From: Novosphingobium sp. SG751A
GTDB taxonomy: Bacteria; Pseudomonadota; Alphaproteobacteria; Sphingomonadales; Sphingomonadaceae
DNA: 64,000 nt
Reading direction: 5' to 3'
NCBI RefSeq assembly: GCF_013149295.1
Contig: NZ_JABGCB010000006.1
Location: 186,001 to 250,000, forward strand
Part shown: in pieces, positions 42,028 to 50,726 of the stretch
Position numbering within the stretch: position 1 is the first letter of the stretch
Layout: each line of letters begins with the position of its first letter
Translations under genes and position numbers: made by a program
Notes under the pieces: model-generated
Told to the model about the DNA's origin: nothing
The model's database searches: none
What the model saw: only the letters and a program-made list of their open reading frames with translations

Positions 42028-43116
42028 ATGGAGAACCCGCTGGGTTTGGCATTGGTGGGATGCGGGCGGATTTCGGGCGCGCATCTGGGCGCGGTCGGGC
42101 AACTGGCGGATCGGGTCCGTCTGGTCGCCGCCGTGGACCGCGATCCGGCCGCTGCGCAGGCCGCGGCCCGCCCCTTTGGCGCTGTGGCGACCGATGATCT
42201 GGCGCAGGTGCTGGCCATGCCCGAGGTTGAGGCGGTGATGATCGCCAGCCCCAATGACCTGCATGCCGAACAGGCGATGGCGGCCATTGCGGCGGGTAAG
42301 CATGTGCTGGTGGAAAAGCCATTGGCGCCCACCGGCAAGGAGGCCCTTGCTCTGGCACAGGCCGCAGCGGACAAGGGCGTGGTGCTGGCCGCCGGGCATA
42401 CCTATCGTCAGGGCCCGGCATTCCACTATCTGCTCGATCACTGGCAGGATTTCGGCAAGCTGATGGCGGTGGAGGTCACTTCCTGCGTGCGCTGGAACGG
42501 TCCGCAGGCGCCGTGGTGGGCCACACGCAAGCCCGAGGAAGGGCTGATTCTCTCGCTCTTTGCGCCCCATTCGCTCGATTTCGTGCAGATGTGCATGGGG
42601 GCGGACGATCCTATCCGGGTCCATGCCGAAGCCGCCCGCCGGCAGACCGGGTGGCAGGGCGAGGATCAGGCGATGATCCTGCTGGCCTATCCGGGGCGGC
42701 GCATGGCCACCGTGCACATCAGCTATAACCAGCCCAGCATTATCGACCGCAAGGTTTTGCATTTCAGCAAGGGCGCGGTCGAAATCGAGGATGGCGAATT
42801 CCTGCGCTTCAACCGCGAATTGCTGGTGGAGCCCGCGCCCGGCGTGGTGCGCGATGCGCGGGTGATGGGCGGGCGCGATCTGGGCCATTATTTCCGCATC
42901 CAGATGGAGGAATTCATCGCCGCCGCGCGAGGGCTGCCCAATCGCAGCGTGAACGGATTTGACGCGGCGCGCACCATTGCGCTGATCGACCGCATTCTGG
43001 CCGAGGCGCGGCGTAATGCGGCCGATGCCATCGATCCGCCGCCCCCGCCCGAACTCGCGCTGGACATTACAGCCCAAGTGCAGGCCGATGCCTTCAGCAA
43101 TCGCAGGGAGGCCTGA
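42028..43116 (+). CDS. Gfo/Idh/MocA-family oxidoreductase
   Basis: The 362-residue protein has an N-terminal Rossmann NAD(P) domain (LGLALVGCGRISGAHLGAV, residues about 4-22), then ASPNDLHAEQAMAAIAAGKHVLVEKPLAPT containing the family EKP motif. The C-terminal domain is beta-sheet. Family enzymes are dehydrogenases or reductases of sugars, inositols, imines, biliverdin or aromatic-ring derivatives; the substrate is not evident. ATG 42028 lies after a GGAGAA ribosome site. The next gene starts 1 bp after its stop, so the two form an operon driven by dyad site 10. Confidence 0.87.
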   Translation: MENPLGLALVGCGRISGAHLGAVGQLADRVRLVAAVDRDPAAAQAAARPFGAVATDDLAQVLAMPEVEAVMIASPNDLHAEQAMAAIAAGKHVLVEKPLAPTGKEALALAQAAADKGVVLAAGHTYRQGPAFHYLLDHWQDFGKLMAVEVTSCVRWNGPQAPWWATRKPEEGLILSLFAPHSLDFVQMCMGADDPIRVHAEAARRQTGWQGEDQAMILLAYPGRRMATVHISYNQPSIIDRKVLHFSKGAVEIEDGEFLRFNRELLVEPAPGVVRDARVMGGRDLGHYFRIQMEEFIAAARGLPNRSVNGFDAARTIALIDRILAEARRNAADAIDPPPPPELALDITAQVQADAFSNRREA

Positions 43117-43117
43117 G

Positions 43118-44017
43118 ATGCGCGATGTTCTGTCTCGATGGAAGCGCGGCGCGGCCACGATGGCGATGGGCGCGGCGGTGATGGGCGCGGCCCCGGCCAA
43201 GCCTGAACTGGGGCCGGACGGCACGCCGATCATCCGTGCCGCGCCCGCGCCTGCCTTTCCTTCGCTGCGCCCCGGATCGGCCTTTGCCGATGGGGCCGAT
43301 CTGCCCGAAATGGTCGTGGTGCCCGCCGGGCGCTTCATGATGGGCACCACGCCCAAGGACAATCGCTCGGTGGGCGTTTGGCCAATGTTCGATGCGATGG
43401 AGGGGCCGGTGCATCCCGTGACCATCGCGCGGCCCTTTGCCGTGGGGCGCTATGCCGTCACGTTCGACCAATGGGATGCCTGCGTGGCCGATGGCGGCTG
43501 CGGCACCTATCGCCCGGCGGATGAGGGCTGGGGGCGCGGGCGGCGGCCGGTCATCAATGTGAATTACGACGATGCGCAGGCCTATGTCGCCTGGATCCGT
43601 CGGAAAACGGGGCAGTCCTATCGTCTGTTGTCCGAGGCGGAATGGGAATATGCCGCGCGCGCGGGCACGGTCACGCCCTTCTATTTCGGCACGCGCATCA
43701 CCCATGATGACGCCAATTACGGCAATTTCTATGATCGAACGACGCCGGTGGGGGCCTATCCGCCCAACCGGTTTGGCCTGTATGATATGGCGGGCAACAC
43801 CGCGCAATGGGTGGCCGATTGCCATCACCCCGATTTCAAGGGCGCGCCCGGCGATGGTTCGGCATGGATCGCGGGCGGTGATTGCACCAAGCGCAATGTG
43901 CGCGGCGGCGGGTGGAGCCTGCTCGACTGGACCTTGCATGTGGCCCAGCGCATCGGTGATCCGCCGCAACAGCGCAATAACCATCTGGGCTTTCGCGTGG
44001 CGCGCGATTTGCCGTGA
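43118..44017 (+). CDS. Exported SUMF1/FGE-fold protein without catalytic Cys
   Basis: The 299-residue protein has a probable signal peptide (MRDVLSRWKRGAATMAMGAAVMGAAPA). It then shows the formylglycine-generating enzyme/sulfatase-modifying fold: MVVVPAGRFMMGTTPKD, EGPVHPVTIARPFAVGRYAVT, YRLLSEAEWEYAARAG, GLYDMAGNTAQWVADC and a final NHLGFRVARD. The segment following RGGGW lacks the two copper-binding cysteines of true FGEs, so it is likely a structural or other-function member. ATG 43118 follows AGGGAGG. A hairpin ends the operon. Confidence 0.83.
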   Translation: MRDVLSRWKRGAATMAMGAAVMGAAPAKPELGPDGTPIIRAAPAPAFPSLRPGSAFADGADLPEMVVVPAGRFMMGTTPKDNRSVGVWPMFDAMEGPVHPVTIARPFAVGRYAVTFDQWDACVADGGCGTYRPADEGWGRGRRPVINVNYDDAQAYVAWIRRKTGQSYRLLSEAEWEYAARAGTVTPFYFGTRITHDDANYGNFYDRTTPVGAYPPNRFGLYDMAGNTAQWVADCHHPDFKGAPGDGSAWIAGGDCTKRNVRGGGWSLLDWTLHVAQRIGDPPQQRNNHLGFRVARDLP

Positions 44018-44021
44018 TGAT

Positions 44022-44043
44022 GGGGGCCTTGGCAAAGGCCCCC
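44022..44043. terminator. Hairpin between convergent genes
   Basis: GGGGGCCTT (44022-44030) pairs with AAGGCCCCC (44035-44043). It lies between the FGE-like stop (44017) and the DUF1838 stop (44051). T-runs are absent. Confidence 0.55.
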
Positions 44044-44050
44044 ACGCCGG

Positions 44051-44965
44051 TCAGCCCTTGGGCACGGTTTTGAGATAATCGCCCATATCGTTGCGAAAGC
44101 CGGTCCATTCCTTCCATTTGAAAATGTCGGGCGTGTGGCTTTCCAATGATCGGCGCGCGGCGGCGGGGATCTCATCAAGGCCGCTGATCTTGGCCCCATA
44201 GGCGCGGCCCCATGTGCGGCCCGATGTGGTTTCGGCCCGTCCGCCCATGCCCAGCCATGGGTGCCATGTTGCCATATTCTGGAATGTGCAGAAGGCAGGC
44301 GCGTTGGTCAGTTTTTCATTGAAGGCGTCCTGCGCCCGCGCCCCATAGGTGGCGTGACTTTCCCAGAAAATGGTCTTGCCCGCCGAGAGATGCGGATAGG
44401 CATCGGGCGTGGCGGCATTGGGAAAGGCCGCCGAGGAGGATGTCGGCACGATCACCATGTCGCCCAGTTCTTCCATCGGCAGCACCACCGGGTTGAGATC
44501 GGCGCCCTTGGTGACGATCCCGTCCGGGCCGATGGCGACACTGAAAGGGCCGCCGTAGAATTGCCAGACCTTGCGCTTTTCGCCGGTGATGGGGTTTACC
44601 CATTCGTCGAGCGGCTCGTCGGTGTTGAACCGGCAATAGACCCCGGCCTCATAGGTCCGCGATTCATACTGGTTGCCGGGCAGGGGCGTCCATTCCGACA
44701 CGTTGAGGTGGTTCATCGTGAAGAAGGGGATCAGATTGCCATCGCCGCTGTAGCCATAGATGTGCAGGCGATAGAAGATGAATACCGTTTCGCGTGCGCA
44801 GGAACCGATCACGCGGGCGCGCATCCGGGCGCGGGCGGCCGGGTCGTTCAGATCGGGCCTTGCGCCTTTGACGATGGCCGGGGCGGCCAAGGCGGCGGGC
44901 GTCAACAGCCCCATTCCGGCGGCGGGCGCGGCGGCGAGCAGGTTTCGGCGGGACAGATGATTCAT
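44051..44965 (-). CDS. Tat-exported DUF1838 protein (copy 3)
   Basis: The 304-residue protein has a twin-arginine signal (HLSRRNLLAAAPAAGMG). DUF1838 elements follow: the N-terminal ARARVIGSCARETVFIFYRLHIYGY, DEWVNPITGEKRKVWQFYGG, and the closing ATWHPWLGMGGRAE segment. It is more diverged than the other two copies but keeps the order of blocks. Function is unknown. It is the second gene of the SDR operon: the ATG at 44965 lies 22 bp after the SDR stop, with GGGAG in between. Confidence 0.83.
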   Translation of the reverse strand: MNHLSRRNLLAAAPAAGMGLLTPAALAAPAIVKGARPDLNDPAARARMRARVIGSCARETVFIFYRLHIYGYSGDGNLIPFFTMNHLNVSEWTPLPGNQYESRTYEAGVYCRFNTDEPLDEWVNPITGEKRKVWQFYGGPFSVAIGPDGIVTKGADLNPVVLPMEELGDMVIVPTSSSAAFPNAATPDAYPHLSAGKTIFWESHATYGARAQDAFNEKLTNAPAFCTFQNMATWHPWLGMGGRAETTSGRTWGRAYGAKISGLDEIPAAARRSLESHTPDIFKWKEWTGFRNDMGDYLKTVPKG

Positions 44966-44987
44966 GGTTTTCAGGCTCCCTTGGCGA

Positions 44988-45752
44988 TTATCGGCCCCCC
45001 GCCACATCCAGCGTGGTGCCCGAGATATAGCTGGCCTCGTCGCCGGCCAGGAACAGGATGGCGTCGGCCACCTCGCGCGGCGTGCCCAGCCGGTGCAGCG
45101 GCACCATACGGCTGGGGGCATATTCTAGGCCCTGTTCGTCCATCGCGCGCAGGTATGGCCCCGCCAGTTCGGTATCGATGGGGCCGGGGGCTACGGCGTT
45201 GATTGTAATCCCGCTGTCGCCAAGTTCGATGGCCAGCGCGCGGACAAAGCCGATCACCCCGGCCTTGGCGGTCGAATAGGGGGCGGCGCCGGCGTAGAAG
45301 GCGTTCCACACCGTTCCGTTTCGCGCGCCCGAGGACAGACACACGATCCGCCCATAACCGCGCGCCGCCATGCCCGGTACGGCGGCGCGGGTGCACAGGA
45401 ACATCGAGCGCAGGGACAGCGCCATCGTCTGTTCCCAATCGTCGAGCGAGAGATCAGCGATCCGCCCCGAACGCCCGCCGCCGACATTGTTGATCAGAAT
45501 GTCGAGCGGGCGCCATTCGAGCGCCGCCCTGAACAGATCGGCCACCTGCGCTTCGCTGGTGACATCACAGGGTATGAGCAGATGCGGCGAACCGCCCAGC
45601 AGGGCAGCGGTTTCGCGCAACCGCTCCTCGTCGCGGTCGGCAAGGATGACCGCCGCGCCCTCTTCGGCAAGGCGCAGCGCGGCGGCGCGGCCGATGCCCA
45701 GACCCGCGCCGGTGATAAGGGCGGTTCTGCCGCCCAGTCGTGATTGGCTCAT
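44988..45752 (-). CDS. Short-chain dehydrogenase/reductase
   Basis: The 254-residue classical SDR has the cofactor motif TALITGAGLGIGRAAA (residues about 9-24), the NNVGG stretch in place of NNAG, the catalytic Ser in CLSSGARNG and the YSTAKAG Tyr-Lys pair (Y..K). The C-terminal GTPREVADAILFLAGDEASYISG is canonical. The acidic residue ADRDEER after beta-2 points to NAD(H). It oxidises or reduces a secondary alcohol or ketone. ATG 45752 is used; the longer frame has no SDR similarity. It is divergent from the VOC gene, sharing dyad site 11. Confidence 0.92.
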   Translation of the reverse strand: MSQSRLGGRTALITGAGLGIGRAAALRLAEEGAAVILADRDEERLRETAALLGGSPHLLIPCDVTSEAQVADLFRAALEWRPLDILINNVGGGRSGRIADLSLDDWEQTMALSLRSMFLCTRAAVPGMAARGYGRIVCLSSGARNGTVWNAFYAGAAPYSTAKAGVIGFVRALAIELGDSGITINAVAPGPIDTELAGPYLRAMDEQGLEYAPSRMVPLHRLGTPREVADAILFLAGDEASYISGTTLDVAGGR

Positions 45753-45801
45753 GGCGGGCAGGCTATGGAAGGCGCGGGCGCATGGGCGCGCTTTGCGCGG
45801 T

Positions 45802-45820
45802 CTATCCGATGGGCGGAATT
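45802..45820. promoter_or_regulatory. 19-bp dyad site 11
   Basis: CTATCCG-ATGGG-CGGAATT lies exactly midway between divergent starts: 50 bp from the SDR ATG (45752, minus) and 51 bp from the VOC ATG (45871, plus). Confidence 0.7.
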
Positions 45821-45870
45821 GTGGCGATCGGTCGTTGCAGAGCGGGGAGCAGGAGGCGCAGCCTTGGTCC

Positions 45871-46833
45871 ATGATCGCATTGGACAATGGTTTCGAGGAA
45901 GTGGTGGCCATCGTGGCCGATGCCGGGGCAAGCGCGGCCCGGCTCTGCGCGGCCACGGGGTTTGTGCCTCTGGCGCAGGGGCCGGTCGATGGCGGGGCGC
46001 TGGCGCTGCTGGGCCTGACGGGCGGCGCGCGTGAGGTTCTGATCGGCCATCCCGGCGTGGCGCGCGGGCGCATTCGGCTGATCGAGGTGGAAGGCCCGGT
46101 TGCGGGCCTGAATCGCGAGGGCGGGCAGGCATGGGACCCGGGGGGGATTTTTGACATCAACCTGCGCGCCCTGCCCGATATCGAGGCTTTGCAGCGCGCG
46201 CTGGTGGCGCAGGGCTTTGTCGCCCATGCGCCGATCACCGACTGGGATTTCGGCCCGCTGGCCGTACGCGAGGTGGTGAGCAGCGATGCCGATGGAATAT
46301 GTATCGCGCTGATGGAGCGGGTACGCCCGCCCCTGCAGGGCTATGACGGCGTTTCGGGGCCAGCCAGTTTCGTGTTCAATTCAACGCAGGTCGTGCCCGA
46401 TTTCGAGGCGGCGCGGCATCTCTATCGCGATTGCTTCGGCTGGTTGCCGGTACAGGAAACACAAGGCGTGGCGGCGCAGGAAAGCGGGGCCAACTGCATG
46501 GGATTGCCCGAGGGGATCGCCGCGCAGATCCCGATGCAGATCGGCATCTATCACCCCGAAGGGCGGATGGAGGGTTCGGTTGAGATCATCGGATATGGCG
46601 TGCGCGGCCATGATTTTTCCGACCGCGAACCGCCCCTGCGGGGATGGGCTTCGCTGCGCTTTCCCGTCACCGATCTTGAGGAGTTCATCGAGCGCGCGGC
46701 GCAGGGCGGGTGCCGGATCATCGGGCCTGTGATGGCGCAATGGGCGCCTCACCCCGCCGGATTGGCCGCCGCCGCGATCACCCCATGGGGCGCGCGGCTG
46801 GAGGCTTTTCAATCGGGGGTCAAAGACCGCTGA
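45871..46833 (+). CDS. VOC-superfamily protein (two glyoxalase-like domains)
   Basis: The 320-residue protein is built from two vicinal-oxygen-chelate domains, the second around FVFNSTQVVPDFEAARHLYRD. Both have the beta-alpha-beta-beta-beta repeat spacing, with acids such as GRIRLIEVE and QWAPHPAG that may bind metal, but I cannot assign all ligands. The superfamily includes extradiol dioxygenases, glyoxalases and epimerases. ATG 45871 lies 14 bases after AGGAGG, a long spacing. The 3' end overlaps the convergent amidohydrolase gene by 14 bp. Confidence 0.75.
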   Translation: MIALDNGFEEVVAIVADAGASAARLCAATGFVPLAQGPVDGGALALLGLTGGAREVLIGHPGVARGRIRLIEVEGPVAGLNREGGQAWDPGGIFDINLRALPDIEALQRALVAQGFVAHAPITDWDFGPLAVREVVSSDADGICIALMERVRPPLQGYDGVSGPASFVFNSTQVVPDFEAARHLYRDCFGWLPVQETQGVAAQESGANCMGLPEGIAAQIPMQIGIYHPEGRMEGSVEIIGYGVRGHDFSDREPPLRGWASLRFPVTDLEEFIERAAQGGCRIIGPVMAQWAPHPAGLAAAAITPWGARLEAFQSGVKDR

Positions 46834-47449
46834 GATAGGCGAGGGCTTCGGCCTCGTCGATCACATCGGCATATTTGGCGTTCATGTCGAACAGGTTGGC
46901 CTCATGCGGGCCGGAATGCCGGTCGCCGCAGGCGTCGGCAATGACGGCGGTCTTAAACCCGTGACTCATCGCATCGACGCAGGAGGCCCGCACGCAGCCG
47001 CTGGTGGAAAGCCCGGTCAGCAGCACTGAATCCACGCCCATCGCCGTCAGCGTGCTGGCCAGCGAAGTGCCGAAAAAGGCGCTGGGATATTGCTTGGGGA
47101 TGACCAGCTCGTCCTCGAAGGGTTCGAGTCCCGGTCCCCATGCGGCCATCGGATGGCCCTTGACGAAATAGCGCAAGGGCGCGGCCTTTTCGAAAAAGCG
47201 CCCGCCATCCACGCCGCTGGCATGATATTGCACACAGGTCAGGATGACCGGAACATTGGCCTTGCGCGCCACTTCGCGCACGCGCAGCGCGCTTTCGATG
47301 GCGTCAAAGACGGGCTGGCCGCAATAAAGATCGCAGTCCGGTTCGAAATAGGCGCGGCAAAAGTCGATCATCACCAGCGCGGGCTTTTTCCCGAAACCTA
47401 CGCGGGTGTTATAGGCGCGCTTGTAATTTTCGAGCAGGTCGTCGCTCAT
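46820..47449 (-). CDS. Isochorismatase-family amidohydrolase (maleamate / N-carbamoylsarcosine amidase type)
   Basis: The 209-residue cysteine hydrolase has the family triad: Asp 29 in LVMIDFCRAY, Lys 119 in VIPKQYPSAFFGT, and Cys 152 in STSGCVRASC. Close family members hydrolyse N-carbamoylsarcosine or the half-amide maleamate (NicF). The neighbouring LeuCD-type hydro-lyase, overlapping by 4 bp (ATGA), favours a maleamate-like half-amide giving maleate and ammonia. HyuAB at the right edge would instead favour N-carbamoyl compounds. The sequence does not decide. It is last in the minus operon beginning at 50490. Confidence 0.82.
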   Translation of the reverse strand: MSDDLLENYKRAYNTRVGFGKKPALVMIDFCRAYFEPDCDLYCGQPVFDAIESALRVREVARKANVPVILTCVQYHASGVDGGRFFEKAAPLRYFVKGHPMAAWGPGLEPFEDELVIPKQYPSAFFGTSLASTLTAMGVDSVLLTGLSTSGCVRASCVDAMSHGFKTAVIADACGDRHSGPHEANLFDMNAKYADVIDEAEALAYLSGL

Positions 47450-48069
47450 GATGCATCATCCTCGGCATAGAGCCATGGCACGCTGGCCTTCTGGCGTGTT
47501 TCAAATTCGGCAATCGCGCCGGAATATTGGTGCAGCAACACGGCGGTTTCATCCCAGCCGTTGAGCAGGGCCAGCTTGCGCTCGGGCGCGATGTCAAAGG
47601 CAAAGGCGCGATTGCCCACGGTCAGGCTCTGGGTTTCCAGATCGACGGCAAAGGTCTGCTCGGTCTGGGCCGCGACCATCAGTTCGGTCACCGTTTCGGC
47701 GGGCAAGGTGATGGGCAGGATGCCGTTGCGCTGGCAATTGGAATGGAAAATCTCGCCAAAGCCCGCCGCGATGATGCAGCGCACGCCAAGCCCCGCAATC
47801 GCCCAGACCGCCTGTTCGCGGCTGGAACCGGAGCCGAAATTGGCTCCCGCGACGATAAAGGGGGCGGCGTTGAACGCGGCCTGATTGAGCACGTAATCCG
47901 CGATTTGCGCACCATTGGCATCAAACCGGCGGTCATGGAACGCATAGCGGCCCAGCCCCGCCTTGGCAGTGATCAGCAGAAAGCGCGCGGGGAAGATGAT
48001 GTCGGTGTCGATATTCTCTTCCGGCATCGGGGCGGCATGGCCCGACAGGGCGGTGAAAGGCTGGCTCAT
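47446..48069 (-). CDS. leuD: LeuD-type hydro-lyase small subunit
   Basis: The 207-residue protein has the aconitase swivel-domain signatures: [14 protein letters not shown] near the start, [17 protein letters not shown] in the middle, and [17 protein letters not shown]. This is the small subunit of isopropylmalate isomerase-type heterodimers. Its start overlaps the large-subunit stop by 4 bp. No leuA or leuB lies nearby, and the operon mates are a hydrolase and an amidase, so hydration of maleate, citraconate or dimethylmaleate is a real alternative to leucine synthesis. The gene symbol denotes family only. Confidence 0.85.
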   Translation of the reverse strand: MSQPFTALSGHAAPMPEENIDTDIIFPARFLLITAKAGLGRYAFHDRRFDANGAQIADYVLNQAAFNAAPFIVAGANFGSGSSREQAVWAIAGLGVRCIIAAGFGEIFHSNCQRNGILPITLPAETVTELMVAAQTEQTFAVDLETQSLTVGNRAFAFDIAPERKLALLNGWDETAVLLHQYSGAIAEFETRQKASVPWLYAEDDAS

Positions 48070-49490
48070 GCGACATACTCCCGCACATCGGCAATATGGC
48101 CCGCGATGGCGGCGGCGGCGGCCATGGCCGGACTCATCAGATGGGTGCGACCGCCCGGACCCTGGCGGCCCTCGAAATTGCGGTTGCTGGTGCTGGCGCA
48201 GCGCTCGCCGGGTTTCAGACGGTCATCATTCATCGCCACGCACATTGAGCAGCCCGCAAGGCGCCATTCAAAGCCCGCCTCGATCAGGATGCGGTCAAGC
48301 CCTTCGGCCTCGGCGGCGGCGCGGGTGGCGGCAGAGCCCGGCACGACGATGGCCTTGATGCCGGGGGCCACCTTGCGGCCCTGTGCAATGGCGGCGGCGG
48401 CGCGAATGTCCTCGATCCGGCCATTGGTGCACGAACCGATGAAGGCATGGGTGATGGCAATGTCGGTGATGCTCTGGCCCGGAGCCAGCCCCATATAGGC
48501 CAGCGCCTTTTCCGCCTGACGCCTCGCCGGTCCTTCGTCCAGCGCGGCGGGATCGGGCAGGGCGGCATCGATGGGCAGCGTCTGATCGGGCGTTGTGCCC
48601 CAGCTCACCTGCGGCACCAGCGCGCCCACATCGAACTCGATCACGCGGTCATAGGCGGCATCGGGATCGCTGGCCAGATCGCGCCATGCGGCCACGGCCT
48701 GATCCCACAGCGCCCCCTTGGGCGCCAGACGGCGGCCCTTGAGGAAGGCAAAGGTCACATCATCGGGCGCGACAAGGCCCACCCGGCTGCCTGCCTCGAT
48801 CATCATGTTGCATAAGGTCATGCGCTCGGCCATGCTCATCGAGCGCAGGGCCGGGCCGGTGAATTCCACCGCATGGCCCGCCGCGCCATCCGCGCCGATC
48901 TGCGCGATGATGGCAAGGGCAATGTCCTTGGCAAAGACCAGCGGGTGGCGCGTGCCGGACAGGTCGATCCGCATGGTCTTGGCCCGCTTCTGGCGCAGGC
49001 ATTGCGCGGCCATCACCGTGCCTTGCTCGGACGCGCCAATGCCAAAGGCCAGCGCGCCAAAGGCGCCATGCGTGGTGGTATGGCTGTCGCCGCACACGAT
49101 GGTGGTGCCGGGCAGGGTAAAGCCGCTTTCCGGGCCGATCACGTGGACAATGCCCTGTTCGGCCCCGTCCAGTTCGGCATAGGGCACGGCAAAATCGCGG
49201 ACATTGGTTTCCAGCTCGGCAATCTGCGAGGCGGCCTGCGCGTCCTCGATCGTGCCGTGGCGGATACCATCGGCGCGCGGGGATCGCGTGGGCACGGCAT
49301 GGTCGACCACGGCAATATGCGTTTGCGGACGACGCAACCGGCGCCCCGCCTCGCGCATGGCGACAAAGGCCTGCGGGCTGGAGACCTCATGCAGGATCTG
49401 GCGGTCGATATAGAGCAGTGTCTCGCCGCCGGGCAATTCGGCCACGGCATGGGCGTTCCACAGCTTTTCATAAAGCGTGCAGGCGGTCAT
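48066..49490 (-). CDS. leuC: LeuC-type hydro-lyase large subunit (4Fe-4S)
   Basis: The 474-residue aconitase-superfamily subunit has [20 protein letters not shown] near residue 130. The three Fe-S cysteines lie in IGSCTNGR and CSMC, and the [21 protein letters not shown] block closes the domain. Overall it looks like a proteobacterial biosynthetic LeuC, so this could be isopropylmalate isomerase. Maleate and citraconate hydratases are also LeuCD relatives. ATG 49490 is chosen; the frame opens at 49532. It follows the alpha/beta hydrolase by 13 bp. Confidence 0.87.
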   Translation of the reverse strand: MTACTLYEKLWNAHAVAELPGGETLLYIDRQILHEVSSPQAFVAMREAGRRLRRPQTHIAVVDHAVPTRSPRADGIRHGTIEDAQAASQIAELETNVRDFAVPYAELDGAEQGIVHVIGPESGFTLPGTTIVCGDSHTTTHGAFGALAFGIGASEQGTVMAAQCLRQKRAKTMRIDLSGTRHPLVFAKDIALAIIAQIGADGAAGHAVEFTGPALRSMSMAERMTLCNMMIEAGSRVGLVAPDDVTFAFLKGRRLAPKGALWDQAVAAWRDLASDPDAAYDRVIEFDVGALVPQVSWGTTPDQTLPIDAALPDPAALDEGPARRQAEKALAYMGLAPGQSITDIAITHAFIGSCTNGRIEDIRAAAAIAQGRKVAPGIKAIVVPGSAATRAAAEAEGLDRILIEAGFEWRLAGCSMCVAMNDDRLKPGERCASTSNRNFEGRQGPGGRTHLMSPAMAAAAAIAGHIADVREYVA

Positions 49491-49503
49491 TGTCGGATCA
49501 TTC

Positions 49504-50490
49504 TCAAAGTTTGGGGGTGCCGGCCTCGACATAGGCGGCGATCAGTTGGGCAAAGCGGTCGCCCACCTCCAGCGGGGGATAATGGCCGACATCGGGCATC
49601 AGCACGCGGCTGATCGTGGCGTTGGACAGATATCGCGCGATATGGTTGGCCGCGATTTCGGGCAGCAGCGGATCGGCAGCGCCCCACAGCAGCATGGTCG
49701 GCGCCTTGACCTTGGCCATTTCCACCGTCGCCTGTTTGCCATCGCCAATGCGGGCGACCAGCGCGATGGGGTACTTCTCTGGCGTGCGGCGATTGAAATC
49801 GTAATACTCATCGCGGGTTTTCTTGCTGATCCGCTTGGGATCGCCTGCGAAATAGCCCAGATAATCGTCCCAATAGGGGCGGTCGTTAAAGCCCTGATTG
49901 GCCTTGGCGCGGGCGATCCCGTCAACGAAGCTCTTGGGCATGACCAGATGGCTGGTATCGACCGGATCGCTGGGCGTGTTCGACAGGATCAGCCGTTCGA
50001 CCAGTTCGGGGCGCTTGGCGGCCAGATACATGCCCATCGTGCCGCCGCTCGACACGCCGACAAACGTTACCTTTTTGACCTTGAGCGCATCGAGCAGCCC
50101 TTCGGCGATCTCGACCGGCTGGACATTCTGCGCGACTTCATCGGAGATCCGGCCCGACAGGCCATAGCCGGGAATGTCGAAGCGGATGATGCGATAGCGC
50201 GATTTCAGCCGCGCGGTAATCACATCCCATGTGCGCAGTGTCGAAACCGAGCCATGGACCATATAGAGCACCGGCGCCCCGCGCGGGCCTTCATCCTTGT
50301 AATGGACCTCAACGCCCTTGATCGTCATGAAGCGACTGGCCGCATCGCGGTATTTGGCGCGCAATTGTTCGACCGAGAGATAGGGGTGGGCGGCGGCCGC
50401 AGCGGGCGCGCTCTGCCCATGGGCCAGGGGCGACATCACGCAGGCCGCCAGCATCGAGCCGACCAACAGAACCGGGCGCAGGCACTTCAT
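49504..50490 (-). CDS. Exported alpha/beta hydrolase
   Basis: The 328-residue protein has a signal peptide ([21 protein letters not shown] to about AHG). The core is [14 protein letters not shown] (oxyanion), IPGYGLSGR, elbow GVSSGG (Ser nucleophile), [10 protein letters not shown] acid loop and DVGHYPPLE His loop. Its N-terminal [16 protein letters not shown] block is like that of the 33632 hydrolase, so they are paralogues. In the operon it precedes LeuCD and the amidase, which would fit removal of an acyl group (as NicD does for formyl-maleamate). ATG 50490 has GGAG at seven bases and is preferred to 50505. Confidence 0.83.
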   Translation of the reverse strand: MKCLRPVLLVGSMLAACVMSPLAHGQSAPAAAAAHPYLSVEQLRAKYRDAASRFMTIKGVEVHYKDEGPRGAPVLYMVHGSVSTLRTWDVITARLKSRYRIIRFDIPGYGLSGRISDEVAQNVQPVEIAEGLLDALKVKKVTFVGVSSGGTMGMYLAAKRPELVERLILSNTPSDPVDTSHLVMPKSFVDGIARAKANQGFNDRPYWDDYLGYFAGDPKRISKKTRDEYYDFNRRTPEKYPIALVARIGDGKQATVEMAKVKAPTMLLWGAADPLLPEIAANHIARYLSNATISRVLMPDVGHYPPLEVGDRFAQLIAAYVEAGTPKL

Positions 50491-50616
50491 CGCTTTCTCC
50501 ACCATTTATAACAGTCCTGCGCCTTATCAGCGCGCGCAGGCTTTGCCACAAGGCGGCAGGTCCCCGACGGCACAGGCCCCCTTTGCGTGAGGCATGATGA
50601 TGGCAATCTGCGAGGA

Positions 50617-50631
50617 TTTCCGAAACGGAAA
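50617..50631. promoter_or_regulatory. Perfect short dyad TTTCCGAAACGGAAA
   Basis: The 15-bp perfect inverted repeat lies six bases before dyad site 12, in the promoter between the hydrolase (minus) and FAD oxidoreductase (plus). Its TCCG/CGGA half-sites resemble dyad arms, but the spacer is 3 bp. It may be a second operator. Confidence 0.5.
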
Positions 50632-50636
50632 GTGCG

Positions 50637-50655
50637 CTATCCGACAGGTGGTGAC
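50637..50655. promoter_or_regulatory. 19-bp dyad site 12
   Basis: CTATCCG-ACAGG-TGGTGAC has a perfect left arm and ACAGG spacer. It is 72 bp before the FAD oxidoreductase start (50727, plus) and 147 bp from the hydrolase start (50490, minus). Confidence 0.65.
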
Positions 50656-50726
50656 GGGCCGGGGGTGGATCGACAGGGCGGTGGCCAGAGTGTGCATTGC
50701 GGGCAGGCATTTCGTGGAGTTTGAAG

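Noticed and set aside
47446..49490. Reading LeuCD as certain leucine-biosynthesis genes
   Set aside because: No leuA or leuB is near, and the genes share an operon with a hydrolase and an amidase. Equally, I cannot exclude the biosynthetic role, since the sequence motifs fit it.
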